Under the pieces are notes generated by a model. It saw only the letters and a list, made by a program, of their open reading frames with translations, was not told the DNA's origin and ran no database searches. Shown piece by piece: positions 36,047 to 44,322 of a stretch of 64,000 bases of DNA. Source of the stretch: an uncultured Hellea sp. (GTDB lineage Bacteria > Pseudomonadota > Alphaproteobacteria > Caulobacterales > Maricaulaceae); NCBI GenBank assembly GCA_905477785.1, contig CAJQGR010000007.1:1-64000 (forward strand). Direction: 5' to 3'. Both the position numbers and the translations under genes were made by a program. Position 1 is the stretch's first letter, and each line of letters begins with the position of its first letter.

Positions 36047-37753
36047 ATGACACCGGATAATAAAAACTGGCACTCGGATGTAGAATCAAAAATGGTGTTA
36101 GAAACAGAAAATGATATAACTTGGTCAGTAGTAGCAGATGTAGTTATTGTTGGCCTAGGCGGAGCTGGGGTGGCAGCAGCTTTAGAATCAATTGAATCTG
36201 GAAATAGTGTCTTAGCGATCGATAAATATGAGAGCGGTGGAGCCACCAAAGCAAGTGGTGGAGTAATATATGCAGGGGGTGGAACAAGTTTGCAAAAAGA
36301 GGCAGGAGTCAAAGATACTGCCAAAAATATGTTTAACTATTTAAAGTTAGAAACCCAGAATATAGTATCAGATCAAACTTTGAAAGATTTTTGCAAGAAA
36401 AGTGCCTCCACTGTTGATTGGCTTATCAATCATGGTGTCGAATTAAGAAGTACTCTTTGGCAGTATAAAACATCATATCCTTCACCAGAATATTTTTTGT
36501 ATCACAGTGACAATAGTCTTGTTGAAAACTATAAAAAAAGTGCTTTTCCTGCTGCACGCGGTCACCGTGGCTATGTTCCTGAAAAACAAGGGGCAAAGGC
36601 AACTAATTTAGGCGGATCAATCTTTGACCCGCTAAAGGCCAGTGCAATAAAAAAAGGGTTAGTAATTCATAACTTTACAGAAGTCAGGCAACTCATAACT
36701 AATAAAAAAAATGAGGTAATAGGATTAAAAGCTTATCAATTTAATAATAAAAACGAACTTCAAGAGTATAAAAATCTTAGGAAAAAAGCATCAAAATTAT
36801 TAGCTCTATTTCCACCCATAGTGCCAGGATCTAAATATTTCTTCAAAAAAGCTATGTCATTGATGGAAAAAGCAAATACTTTATTAATCAAAAGAAAAGA
36901 AGTTTATATAAGATGCAACAAAGGAATTATATTATCTGCTGGAGGATTTGTTTTTAACAGAAGAATGGTAGAATATTATGCCCCTAAATACAAAGATGGA
37001 TATCCCCTAGGTACTGAGGGTGACAATGGCTCGGGCATTAGACTTGGTCAATCAGTTGGAGGAATTGCTAAAAATATGGACCGCATGACAGCATGGCGGT
37101 TTATAAATCCACCAATTTCTTTTGCTAAAGGCATGATAATAAACACTGATGGCAAACGTTTTATAAATGAAATGGTCTACGGGGCAACTCTTGGTGTTGA
37201 AATGACAGAGCATCATAATGGTTCAGCATGGATGATTCTGGATAAAGTATTAGTCAAAAAATCTTTAGAAGATGTCAAAAAGAAAAAAGCATTAGCATTT
37301 CAACGAGCACTAGCAAAATTAAACATCTACTTTGGCTCTAAAAAAGCGAATTCTGTAACTAAGCTTGCCAGATTAATAGGTGTTAATGCGAAAAACCTTG
37401 AAAAGGAAATATTAAAATACAACAAAATAGCAAGAGGTGAAATTTTAGATCCATTTGGTAAAACCAAATATGAAACAAAAGAGTTAAATCTAAATAATAT
37501 CGTTGCTATTGATATTAGTTTAAACGCTAAACTATTTCCATGCCCCACCCTTTCTTTGGGTGGACTCTCTGTAAATGAAAAAACTGGTTCAGTACTGAAT
37601 AATCAAAATACATCTATTTCCGGACTATATGCTGCAGGAAGAAACGCTATAGGTGTTGCATCTTGGAGTTATGTCAGCGGCTTATCTATAGCAGATTGTA
37701 TCTATTCTGGTCGCCGTGCAGCAACATCAATTAATAATAAAAAGAAAATTTAA
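36047..37753 (+). CDS. 3-ketosteroid Delta4-(5alpha)-dehydrogenase-like flavoprotein
   Basis: The 568-residue FAD protein has the Rossmann loop VIVGLGGAGVAAA near 33-45 and a C-terminal AAGRNAIGVASWSYVSGLS. In Rhodococcus Delta4-(5alpha)-KSTD the active site uses Tyr319, Tyr466 and Ser468; the motif SYVSG here (Tyr542, Ser544) matches the last two. This differs from classical Delta1-KstD, so Delta4 desaturation of 5alpha-3-ketosteroids is favoured, with other KstD-type activity possible. A Lys-rich insert of about 50 residues (near 238-290) is unusual. GGGG lies 6 nt before the ATG. Confidence 0.75.
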   Translation: MTPDNKNWHSDVESKMVLETENDITWSVVADVVIVGLGGAGVAAALESIESGNSVLAIDKYESGGATKASGGVIYAGGGTSLQKEAGVKDTAKNMFNYLKLETQNIVSDQTLKDFCKKSASTVDWLINHGVELRSTLWQYKTSYPSPEYFLYHSDNSLVENYKKSAFPAARGHRGYVPEKQGAKATNLGGSIFDPLKASAIKKGLVIHNFTEVRQLITNKKNEVIGLKAYQFNNKNELQEYKNLRKKASKLLALFPPIVPGSKYFFKKAMSLMEKANTLLIKRKEVYIRCNKGIILSAGGFVFNRRMVEYYAPKYKDGYPLGTEGDNGSGIRLGQSVGGIAKNMDRMTAWRFINPPISFAKGMIINTDGKRFINEMVYGATLGVEMTEHHNGSAWMILDKVLVKKSLEDVKKKKALAFQRALAKLNIYFGSKKANSVTKLARLIGVNAKNLEKEILKYNKIARGEILDPFGKTKYETKELNLNNIVAIDISLNAKLFPCPTLSLGGLSVNEKTGSVLNNQNTSISGLYAAGRNAIGVASWSYVSGLSIADCIYSGRRAATSINNKKKI

Positions 37754-38700
37754 TAACTACGTACTATCCTAAAACCAGTATGGGAAGTACTAAGCATAAG
37801 ATCTTGAGCTTGTCTTGCAGCTGGTCGGTATCGATAACAGTAAGATTTTGCACAAAGATATGAGCCTCCTTTGATAACTCCTACAGGAATATCATTTTGA
37901 GCTGGGTCATAGCCAGTAGGGTAAAATTCTTTAAGGTTCCCAGGCTTATGCCCTGGATAATAAACAGAAGATGTCCACTCCCAAACATTTCCAATCATAT
38001 CATACAAACCAAAACCATTAGGCGGATAGCTACCAACAGGCGCAACTCCAACAAACCCATCGTCTTTTGTATTAATTACTGGAAAAATTCCATCCCAAGT
38101 ATTAGCCTTGTTTTTTAAAGCACTCTGCTCTGCATCAGACCAGCTCATAAGAGTGCCATCTAAACCACCTCGGGCTGCATATTCCCATTCTTCTTCAGTC
38201 GGTATTCTGCCTCCTGCCCAAGAGGCATAAGCTTTTGCATCATCAAGGGTAATATGTACAACAGGTTCTTGAGGTTTAAAACTAGCCTTATTTAAACCTT
38301 GAGGATTTCTCCAATTTGCACCAATTTTATAATTCCACCAACTATTGGATCTAGTATTTTCGGGTATGATAAATACAGCAGAGCCTGGATCTATATTAAC
38401 ATCCGTATCAATATCCCACCCAGACTCAGCTTTTGATACATAACCCGTCTCATTAACAAATATATTAAATTCATAATTTGATATTTCGTGCGACCAAATT
38501 TCAAATGGCTCCACACAAACCTCTACCACTGGCCCTTCCTCAATGTATATCGAAGCTTCTCCCATACTAAAGCATGCGCCCTCAAGTTTAACCCAAGAAG
38601 CTTTAGGCGCTATATGATTCTGAGAGGAATTATTAACTTCATTGCAACCAACAATATAAAAACAAATGATAGATAGAAAAAAAAATTTTATCACTTTCAC
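37750..38700 (-). CDS. Exported formylglycine-generating enzyme (SUMF1 family lipoprotein)
   Basis: The 316-residue protein has a lipoprotein signal ending IVGC (Cys near 19) and an FGE-sulfatase domain (GGRIPTEEEWEYAARGG, GNVWEWTSS). Unlike many family members it keeps both active-site cysteines, Cys283 and Cys288 in GGSYLCAKSYCYRYRPAAR, matching Cys336/Cys341 of human FGE. It should therefore convert sulfatase Cys/Ser sites to formylglycine on the envelope side. No sulfatase is in the window. Its stop shares TTAA with the convergent ketosteroid dehydrogenase gene. Confidence 0.85.
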   Translation of the reverse strand: MKVIKFFFLSIICFYIVGCNEVNNSSQNHIAPKASWVKLEGACFSMGEASIYIEEGPVVEVCVEPFEIWSHEISNYEFNIFVNETGYVSKAESGWDIDTDVNIDPGSAVFIIPENTRSNSWWNYKIGANWRNPQGLNKASFKPQEPVVHITLDDAKAYASWAGGRIPTEEEWEYAARGGLDGTLMSWSDAEQSALKNKANTWDGIFPVINTKDDGFVGVAPVGSYPPNGFGLYDMIGNVWEWTSSVYYPGHKPGNLKEFYPTGYDPAQNDIPVGVIKGGSYLCAKSYCYRYRPAARQAQDLMLSTSHTGFRIVRSY

Positions 38701-38702
38701 CT

Positions 38703-39860
38703 CTATAAGTATGTTTTTATGTAATGTTTAAATTTGTTACTTATGGTTTCATCAGTCAAACCATAATCGCTTAGCTTATAGTTATGTTTTTGACGATTTT
38801 CACGCTTATTTGAATTTATCCAATTTTTCATCATTTCTTTCGTAAAATAATCATCTTTAATACCAATAGACTTCAATACCTCAGTTCCTATTTTCTGAGG
38901 TGTTTGAACTAAATCTAAATAATTGATATCAACAAACCTGTCCTCTGGGAAAGAATTTCGAATTTTAATAAAATTATCTAACCAATACGAAAGACGGTTA
39001 AGCCAATAATTACCAATGTCTAAATCAGAAATATTATTTGTATTTATTTTATAAAGAGCTGACTCCATGCTGCAATAAGATGGAACCGTTGAACAAGGAT
39101 CACGATGGGTCATTATTAATTTAGCTTTAGGAAAATATTTAACCACAGTAGCTAAAGACATTAAATGGCCTGGAGTTTTAAGAATCCAGCTTTTATTTTT
39201 TCTACTTGGGTCTTGCCATTGTAAAGATTGCAATATTTCTATTAGATCAGAATAAGATTTATCTGGGTTTTGATTAGTTAACCAATTTGCATAATCAGGC
39301 ACAAAGTAAGTACTCTCAAGCATTGAGCTAGAAAAAAGCTGGCCAAGAATAATTACCTCCTCATCTGCTTGCTCAATATCCATTGGATGAATTGACATTA
39401 GATGAGGAATTTTTTCCAACATGAAGCTTAACATAACTTTAGCTAGATCTTTTCTTTGAGAAGGATTGTTATACTCTTCTTTTTCAAGTGGCGTATAGTT
39501 TTGGGCCTCAAACCATTTTACAGCAGTTAGTTCAGGAGCCGACGCGAGCATACGATGCAACATAGTGCTACCTGTCCTAGGTAGACCAGTTAGAACCCCC
39601 TTAACATCCACTTTCTCATTAAGTATTTGCGGGTGCATTTTTATCAAATTCTTATGCCTCAACCTATTTATTAGTGCACCAATAATCATTTGCTCAGCAC
39701 CAAAATAACCCTCACTTGAAAGTCTAGCTTGAGTATTAAGTGACTTAATAAATACATCAATATTTGGAAAAAACCATTCATCCCCAAAATCACTTAAACC
39801 TGTGGCTTGCATTGCTTTGTTAATTAAAATTTCCTTATTAGGAACCATAAATATAACCAT
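38703..39860 (-). CDS. Sulfotransferase family protein
   Basis: The 385-residue protein has the PAPS loop LTGLPRTGSTMLHRML near 92-107 and MTHRDPCSTVPS, with an N-terminal GLSDFGDEWFF similar to the other sulfotransferase in the window. Substrate unknown; steroid or lipid sulfation is an inference. Start is uncertain: the first ATG (39860) lies 3 nt from operator site TTCGTT, and the ATG at 39848 is a possible alternative. It follows the formylglycine-generating enzyme in the opposite order to transcription, 2 nt apart. Confidence 0.8.
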   Translation of the reverse strand: MVIFMVPNKEILINKAMQATGLSDFGDEWFFPNIDVFIKSLNTQARLSSEGYFGAEQMIIGALINRLRHKNLIKMHPQILNEKVDVKGVLTGLPRTGSTMLHRMLASAPELTAVKWFEAQNYTPLEKEEYNNPSQRKDLAKVMLSFMLEKIPHLMSIHPMDIEQADEEVIILGQLFSSSMLESTYFVPDYANWLTNQNPDKSYSDLIEILQSLQWQDPSRKNKSWILKTPGHLMSLATVVKYFPKAKLIMTHRDPCSTVPSYCSMESALYKINTNNISDLDIGNYWLNRLSYWLDNFIKIRNSFPEDRFVDINYLDLVQTPQKIGTEVLKSIGIKDDYFTKEMMKNWINSNKRENRQKHNYKLSDYGLTDETISNKFKHYIKTYL

Positions 39861-39928
39861 TTCGTTTCATTTTTATCTTATTACTACGAAATCTAAACAT
39901 ATTTAAAAGATTTTATTTTATATTCGTA
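39861..39928. promoter_or_regulatory. Variant operator array E (24/38 bp, TTCG-type cores)
   Basis: TTCGTT 39861-39866, TACGAA 39885-39890 and TTCGTA 39923-39928 have centres 24 and 38 bp apart, nearly the spacing of arrays A-D and G, but the core reads T-N-C-G-W-A/T rather than TRCGYA. It lies between the sulfotransferase (minus) and an SDR (plus). It could be a weaker site or the target of a paralogous regulator. Confidence 0.5.
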
Positions 39929-39951
39929 GATATTTAAGCTAAACAGCACTC

Positions 39952-40731
39952 ATGTTACTTCAAGATAAAGTTATTATAATCAGTGGTGTTGGAGCTGGCA
40001 TGGGAAGTAGAATGGCAAAGTTAGCTGCTCTAGAAGGGGCTAAGGTAGGTCTTGCTTCAAGAAATATAGATTACATAAATACAGTAGCAAATGAAATAAT
40101 AAATCAAGGTGGAGAAGCATTAGCTTGCTCAACTGATGTTACATGTAAAGAAGATTGTCATAAATTGGTAAAAAAAGTTGGAAAAAAATATGGCCGCATA
40201 GATGGACTGATTAATAGTGCATATCAACATGGAGAGTGGGCAACAACTGATAGTACTAATGCAGATAGCTGGGCTGATATTTATAATGTTAACTGTGTAG
40301 GTGCACTTAGGATGGCCCAAGCTGTATTGCCATACATGAAATCTTGTGGCGGTGGAGCAATTGTTAATGTTTCCACCATGACTACTGTTAATCCATTTCC
40401 CGGTGAAGCGTCATATGCAGCTAGTAAAGGAGGGCTTAATGTATTAACCAAACACATGGCAAATGACTTTGGTCGCTTTGGTATACGAGTCAACGCATGC
40501 AGAATGGGCTGGATAGGTGGTGATCCGGTTTATGGGTACATCGATGCTCAAGTAAATAACGGACGAAAGCGTGAAGATGTCATAAACGAAATCACCGATA
40601 GAATTCCAATCGGAATTATACCACCGGAAGAGGATTGTGCTAAAGCTGTGCTGTATTTTGTATCTGATTATGCCAAGGTCATTACAGGAGCAACACTGGA
40701 CGTTAATGGTGGCCAATACATGGCGCCATAA
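39952..40731 (+). CDS. Short-chain dehydrogenase/reductase
   Basis: The 259-residue SDR has SGVGAGMGSR near residue 11 (SG in place of the common TG), NSAYQ in place of NNAG, VNVSTMTT and Tyr-Lys in YAASK, ending with ATLDVNGGQYM. It overlaps the DUF1214 gene by one base (TAATG), so the pair is co-translated. A hydroxysteroid or related alcohol substrate is inferred from the cluster. Confidence 0.8.
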   Translation: MLLQDKVIIISGVGAGMGSRMAKLAALEGAKVGLASRNIDYINTVANEIINQGGEALACSTDVTCKEDCHKLVKKVGKKYGRIDGLINSAYQHGEWATTDSTNADSWADIYNVNCVGALRMAQAVLPYMKSCGGGAIVNVSTMTTVNPFPGEASYAASKGGLNVLTKHMANDFGRFGIRVNACRMGWIGGDPVYGYIDAQVNNGRKREDVINEITDRIPIGIIPPEEDCAKAVLYFVSDYAKVITGATLDVNGGQYMAP

Positions 40732-41792
40732 TGAATGATTCAAAAAAAATATGGAGCGATTTTTGTGATCAACTCAAAATTTCTGGTGAAAATGTTCTAA
40801 AATCAAGCCTTGCACTAAGTGAGTTAGATAAAGCAGAAGGTATTAGATATCTCACTCGTCTCTTACGCATAGGTTTAGAGATGCATTTGGAAAATAATAA
40901 CCCAAAATTTCCAAGTTTTTATCAAGCCTCACATTCAACTGCTAAAATAGGGGCAGACAATCCAGATAATTTTTACCAAAATGCAACCATTTCAAGTTCT
41001 TATAAATATAGAATATCAGGACATAGAGGGACGGTTCCCATATTAAGCTTTGGTACAAAAGCTAATAGGTACGCTGTAGATGGTACTATGGCATCAACAG
41101 GAGAACTCGACATAAGAGATATTTCCTGTGAAGATGATGGGTCTTTTGAAATTATTGTAAGTAAAGACAAAGTTGATGGAAATTGGCTACCTTTAGAGAA
41201 TGACTCAAGCATACTCATTGTGAGGCAAACTTTTTTTGATCGCTCAAAAGAAGAAAAAGCTCGGGTAGAAATCAAAACAATTAACCAATTCGATAAACCT
41301 GAACCAATTAGGTTAAAAGAGTTATCAGTTTCACTTTCTAATATTCCACTCTTCATAAACGGCACATCAAAAGTATTTCTAAATTGGGCAACACTTTTTA
41401 AAGAGCAACACAGAAATAGGCTTAGCACAACTGAGCAATCTATGTTTTCAAAAGCTGGTGGAGATCCAATGATTTATTATCTTCACGGATGGTGGGAATT
41501 AAAAGATAATCAGGCATTAAAAATATCATGCTTTTTGCCCAATTGTATCGGCTGGAATTTTCAAATAAATAATATATGGATGGAAAGTCTTGATTATAAA
41601 AATCATAATATTCATACAAATAATATTTTAGCAGAAAAAAACCCAGATGGCACTGTAACTATAATAATCTCAAAAAAACCCCAAAAGGGTAATTGGCTTG
41701 ATACAGCCGAACACAAACGAGGCACGATGCTATGGAGATGGACAGGGGCAGAAAGTCATCCCTTACCAAAAGTGGAGGTTATAAATGTCTGA
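40731..41792 (+). CDS. DUF1214-type protein of unknown function
   Basis: I do not recognise a defined function. The 353-residue protein ends with GNWLDTAEHKRGTMLWRW, which recalls DUF1214 C-terminal domains, and contains repeated WLPLEN/NWLDTA-type strands suggesting a beta-sandwich. No signal peptide is evident. It overlaps the SDR before it by 1 nt and the BaiE-like gene after it by 8 nt, a tight context that implies a role on the same substrate. Confidence 0.6.
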   Translation: MNDSKKIWSDFCDQLKISGENVLKSSLALSELDKAEGIRYLTRLLRIGLEMHLENNNPKFPSFYQASHSTAKIGADNPDNFYQNATISSSYKYRISGHRGTVPILSFGTKANRYAVDGTMASTGELDIRDISCEDDGSFEIIVSKDKVDGNWLPLENDSSILIVRQTFFDRSKEEKARVEIKTINQFDKPEPIRLKELSVSLSNIPLFINGTSKVFLNWATLFKEQHRNRLSTTEQSMFSKAGGDPMIYYLHGWWELKDNQALKISCFLPNCIGWNFQINNIWMESLDYKNHNIHTNNILAEKNPDGTVTIIISKKPQKGNWLDTAEHKRGTMLWRWTGAESHPLPKVEVINV

Positions 41793-42255
41793 ATTGGAAA
41801 TACGTCTTCAAAAACTTGAGTCAGAAAGTGAAATAAGAAAGCTAAAAGCTCGCTACCTGAATGCTTGTGATACAAAAAATGTTGAGCTTATGAGAGATTG
41901 CTTCACTTCTGATGCCGAAATTCAATTTCCTCCACTTGGTAATTTTGATTTAGAGGGCCTAATTAAAATCTTCCAAGAAGTAGCGGCTACTACACCAATA
42001 TCCGACATTCACCATGGACATAATGGCGAAATTGAGATTCAAGGTTCCACTGCAAATGGTAGATGGAATCTTGGCTTTGCCACCTATGACCCGCGAACTA
42101 AAAATTTTCGTATGATGAGTAGCATATATGAAGATCGTTACAGAAAAACTGATAATGGGTGGCGAATTTGCTTCACTAAATCAACACCAAGAACAATAAT
42201 TGATGGCATTCTTAAAGATGAGGGCTTAACAATTAATTGGAATGAAAATATATAA
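41785..42255 (+). CDS. BaiE-like hydroxysteroid dehydratase candidate
   Basis: The 156-residue protein is the best BaiE-like candidate in the window. Tyr24 and Asp29 in KARYLNACD match BaiE Tyr30 and Asp35, His77 in IHHGHNGEIEI matches His83 by alignment on the GH-x2-EI run, and a late arginine lies in STPRT. Later runs (GRWNLGF, YEDRYRKTDNGWRI) also follow BaiE. It may remove a bile-acid ring hydroxyl as water. It is co-transcribed with the DUF1214 gene. Confidence 0.68.
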   Translation: MSELEIRLQKLESESEIRKLKARYLNACDTKNVELMRDCFTSDAEIQFPPLGNFDLEGLIKIFQEVAATTPISDIHHGHNGEIEIQGSTANGRWNLGFATYDPRTKNFRMMSSIYEDRYRKTDNGWRICFTKSTPRTIIDGILKDEGLTINWNENI

Positions 42256-42264
42256 GGAAGAGAA

Positions 42265-42753
42265 ATGGATAAGAATTTAACCTACATAGACCCAGAAGCT
42301 GTAGTTGTTTCCAAAACTGTAGAAATTAATGCCCCCTCTAGTTTAGTTTGGGAAATTTTACTTGATATGAAAAACTATAATAAATGGAATCCATTTTGCG
42401 TTGAGTGTGAATCAACATTAGAAATTGGTGCGGCTGTAAATATGAAGTTAAAGTCATACGTAAATTGCGAACCATCATATTTCAATAATACTGAATTTGT
42501 ATGCGAACTAATTTCTGAAAAAAAAATATCATGGGAACTGCCACATTATGATGCATGGCCCTATCCAGCACGAAGAGATCAATTCATTAAAAAACTAAGC
42601 GAAAATAGTAGTGCTTACTATTCAACAGATCAATTTCTAGGCCCCAATGGAATACATGTGATGAGATTTGCAGGACCATGGGTTAAACAAGCATTCGATG
42701 ATACAGCGGATGCATTAAAAATTTATGCTGAAGAAAAATTTATATCTAACTAG
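42265..42753 (+). CDS. SRPBCC-domain protein (START/Bet v1 fold)
   Basis: The 162-residue protein shows the SRPBCC pattern: VSKTVEINAPSSLVWEILLD at the first strand and helix, YNKWNPFCVECE, and a long C-terminal helix AFDDTADALKIYAEE. Such proteins form a hydrophobic cavity; some are cyclases, others lipid binders. A steroid-sized ligand would fit but nothing fixes it. It follows the BaiE-like gene by 9 nt and overlaps the convergent SnoaL gene by 8 nt at the stops. Confidence 0.75.
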   Translation: MDKNLTYIDPEAVVVSKTVEINAPSSLVWEILLDMKNYNKWNPFCVECESTLEIGAAVNMKLKSYVNCEPSYFNNTEFVCELISEKKISWELPHYDAWPYPARRDQFIKKLSENSSAYYSTDQFLGPNGIHVMRFAGPWVKQAFDDTADALKIYAEEKFISN

Positions 42754-43195
42754 AAATAGGTACAAAGTCCTCAGGAACATTATGAAAATAACTTAGGGAC
42801 TCATATCGTGCGGCAATTTTCCAACTACCAGAAATTTTAACTAATTTATCAAAATACCAAAGCCCCACAAAAAAAGTATGCGGAGACTTATTTCGTTCAA
42901 TCACCATAGGGTTGAAAAGCATAGTTTTTGATTGTGCAGTTAATCCATCCACTTCAATCTTTGGCAATCCCATCATATGTTGCATTGACAAAAAGGGCTT
43001 GAGAGCTTTTTCGAGATACAGTTTAATCTCTTTTAAATTGCCTTTTATTCCTCCTGCCTCTGTAAAGTCAATAATAGCATTATCAGTGAAAATCTCATTT
43101 AACAACTTCCATTCACGAGTATCAATAGCTTCACAATAAGACATCAGTAAATCTTGAATCTCTAAACGATCAGAAATTTCTTGAAGCTTATACAT
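42746..43195 (-). CDS. SnoaL/BaiE-like dehydratase-fold protein
   Basis: The 149-residue NTF2-fold protein has Tyr20-x4-Asp25 in MSYCEAID and His73 in SMQHMMGLPKIEV, the BaiE-like positions, and Arg in AARYES near the end. It is the fourth such protein in the window and lies just downstream of two Lrp/AsnC regulators, 11 nt from the nearer one, so all three may be one transcript. A hydroxysteroid dehydratase or isomerase is inferred. Confidence 0.65.
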   Translation of the reverse strand: MYKLQEISDRLEIQDLLMSYCEAIDTREWKLLNEIFTDNAIIDFTEAGGIKGNLKEIKLYLEKALKPFLSMQHMMGLPKIEVDGLTAQSKTMLFNPMVIERNKSPHTFFVGLWYFDKLVKISGSWKIAARYESLSYFHNVPEDFVPISS

Positions 43196-43206
43196 AATTC
43201 ATAAAT

Positions 43207-43689
43207 CTAAAAGTTATCCAGAAGGGGTGTGACAATTTTTGCTACTCTGTTATCATATTTTACAACATCCACAACAACAGACGTCTCAACCAATCGAACT
43301 CCCTCAAGGTCTAATATTTTATTGCTTGCAACCTGATGGACTTCAGAAAGACCCTCAAACAAACCTATTGCCAATATATCAAAACGGCCTAAAAGAATTA
43401 TAACACCATTGATTTCTGGCAAGTTAGCTATTCTTTTTGCTACTTCTTTTATTGAATTCTGCTCAGCATGAATTCCAATATATGCTAGCTGAGGGGTGTC
43501 AAGATTAGACATATTGGTAACTGCTGTAAAACGGATATAATTTTCGTCTTCCAACCTTTTTACCCGGGAGCGAATAGTACCTTCCGTAAAACCAAGTTGT
43601 GTCGCTATTTTGCGATTTGATAGACGTGCGTCTGTAGATAATAACTGTATTATTTTCTGGTCAAGGTCATCAATCTTATAACTAGTCAC
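43207..43689 (-). CDS. Lrp/AsnC family transcriptional regulator
   Basis: The 160-residue protein has an N-terminal winged helix-turn-helix (LDQKIIQLLSTDARLSN, recognition helix TEGTIRSRVKRLE near 36-48) and a C-terminal RAM ligand-binding/oligomerisation domain ending in VDVVKYDNRVA. Lrp proteins bind palindromic sites as dimers and often assemble to octamers on multiple sites. It is a paralogue of the neighbouring regulator (shared V-D-I/V-I/V-K-Y-D tail), 9 nt away. Confidence 0.88.
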   Translation of the reverse strand: MTSYKIDDLDQKIIQLLSTDARLSNRKIATQLGFTEGTIRSRVKRLEDENYIRFTAVTNMSNLDTPQLAYIGIHAEQNSIKEVAKRIANLPEINGVIILLGRFDILAIGLFEGLSEVHQVASNKILDLEGVRLVETSVVVDVVKYDNRVAKIVTPLLDNF

Positions 43690-43698
43690 TTATAACTC

Positions 43699-44163
43699 CT
43701 AGATGGGTGCCACATCAAAATCATACTTAATTATATCAACAGCAAAGCTAGGGTCTAGACTTCTCACACCCTTTATTTGAGACAATTTATTTAGTAAAAA
43801 ATCTGACATTTTATTCATACTTGATAGTGTAACTAAAATTTCAATGTCATGTTTTCCAGCTACTAATTGAACCGAAGCAACCTCTGATAATAATGCAATG
43901 TCTGCAGCCACATCATTTGCACGCCTTCCCTTAACATCAACACCAATTGGTAACAAAACATTATAATCAAAAGCTGAAAAATCCGAAACAGCAACAACCT
44001 TCATTGCTTTTGATTGCTCCATTCGTCGTATTCGTGTTGTAACCATTGAAGTTGTTACACCCAATTGATCAGCAATATTTTGGTTACTGGTACGTCCATC
44101 TTTCTTCAAGATTTTTATAATAGCATTATCTAAGTCACTAAATTGAAAATTGTTATCCGACAT
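43699..44163 (-). CDS. Lrp/AsnC family transcriptional regulator
   Basis: The 154-residue protein has a helix-turn-helix (LDNAIIKILKKDGRTSNQ, recognition helix TTSMVTTRIRRME) and a RAM domain ending VDIIKYDFDVA. It is the first gene after gap F, which carries operator motifs of the window-wide type. Together with its paralogue it is the only transcription factor gene in the window, hence the best local candidate to control the steroid genes, though no direct evidence links it to the motif. Confidence 0.88.
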   Translation of the reverse strand: MSDNNFQFSDLDNAIIKILKKDGRTSNQNIADQLGVTTSMVTTRIRRMEQSKAMKVVAVSDFSAFDYNVLLPIGVDVKGRRANDVAADIALLSEVASVQLVAGKHDIEILVTLSSMNKMSDFLLNKLSQIKGVRSLDPSFAVDIIKYDFDVAPI

Positions 44164-44248
44164 TATAATCCTTATCTTATATGTTTAGACGTTTTAATAA
44201 ATGATTGCTATAATTAGCTTATAGATAATAAGTTTCAAAATGCAATAT

Positions 44249-44317
44249 TGCGTATATTTTACTATCTTTTCCTCTGCAAACGTATAAATTTAAGCTATGT
44301 TTTTCTTTAAATGCGTA
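44249..44317. promoter_or_regulatory. Operator array F, Lrp / GMC oxidoreductase gap (outer pair 63 bp)
   Basis: TGCGTA occurs at 44249-44254 and 44312-44317, centres 63 bp apart, the same outer distance as 24+39 in the complete arrays. At the expected middle position (24 bp from the first) only a degenerate TCTGCA is found (44273-44278). The first site follows the perfect palindrome GCAATATTGC (44242-44251) and runs into TATATT, a possible -10 box. Confidence 0.55.
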
Positions 44318-44322
44318 ATTTA

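Noticed and set aside
44311..44322. ATG 44311 as the GMC oxidoreductase start
   Set aside because: It is part of an operator hexamer and adds only four residues; ATG 44323 begins right before the FAD loop. Not fully excluded.
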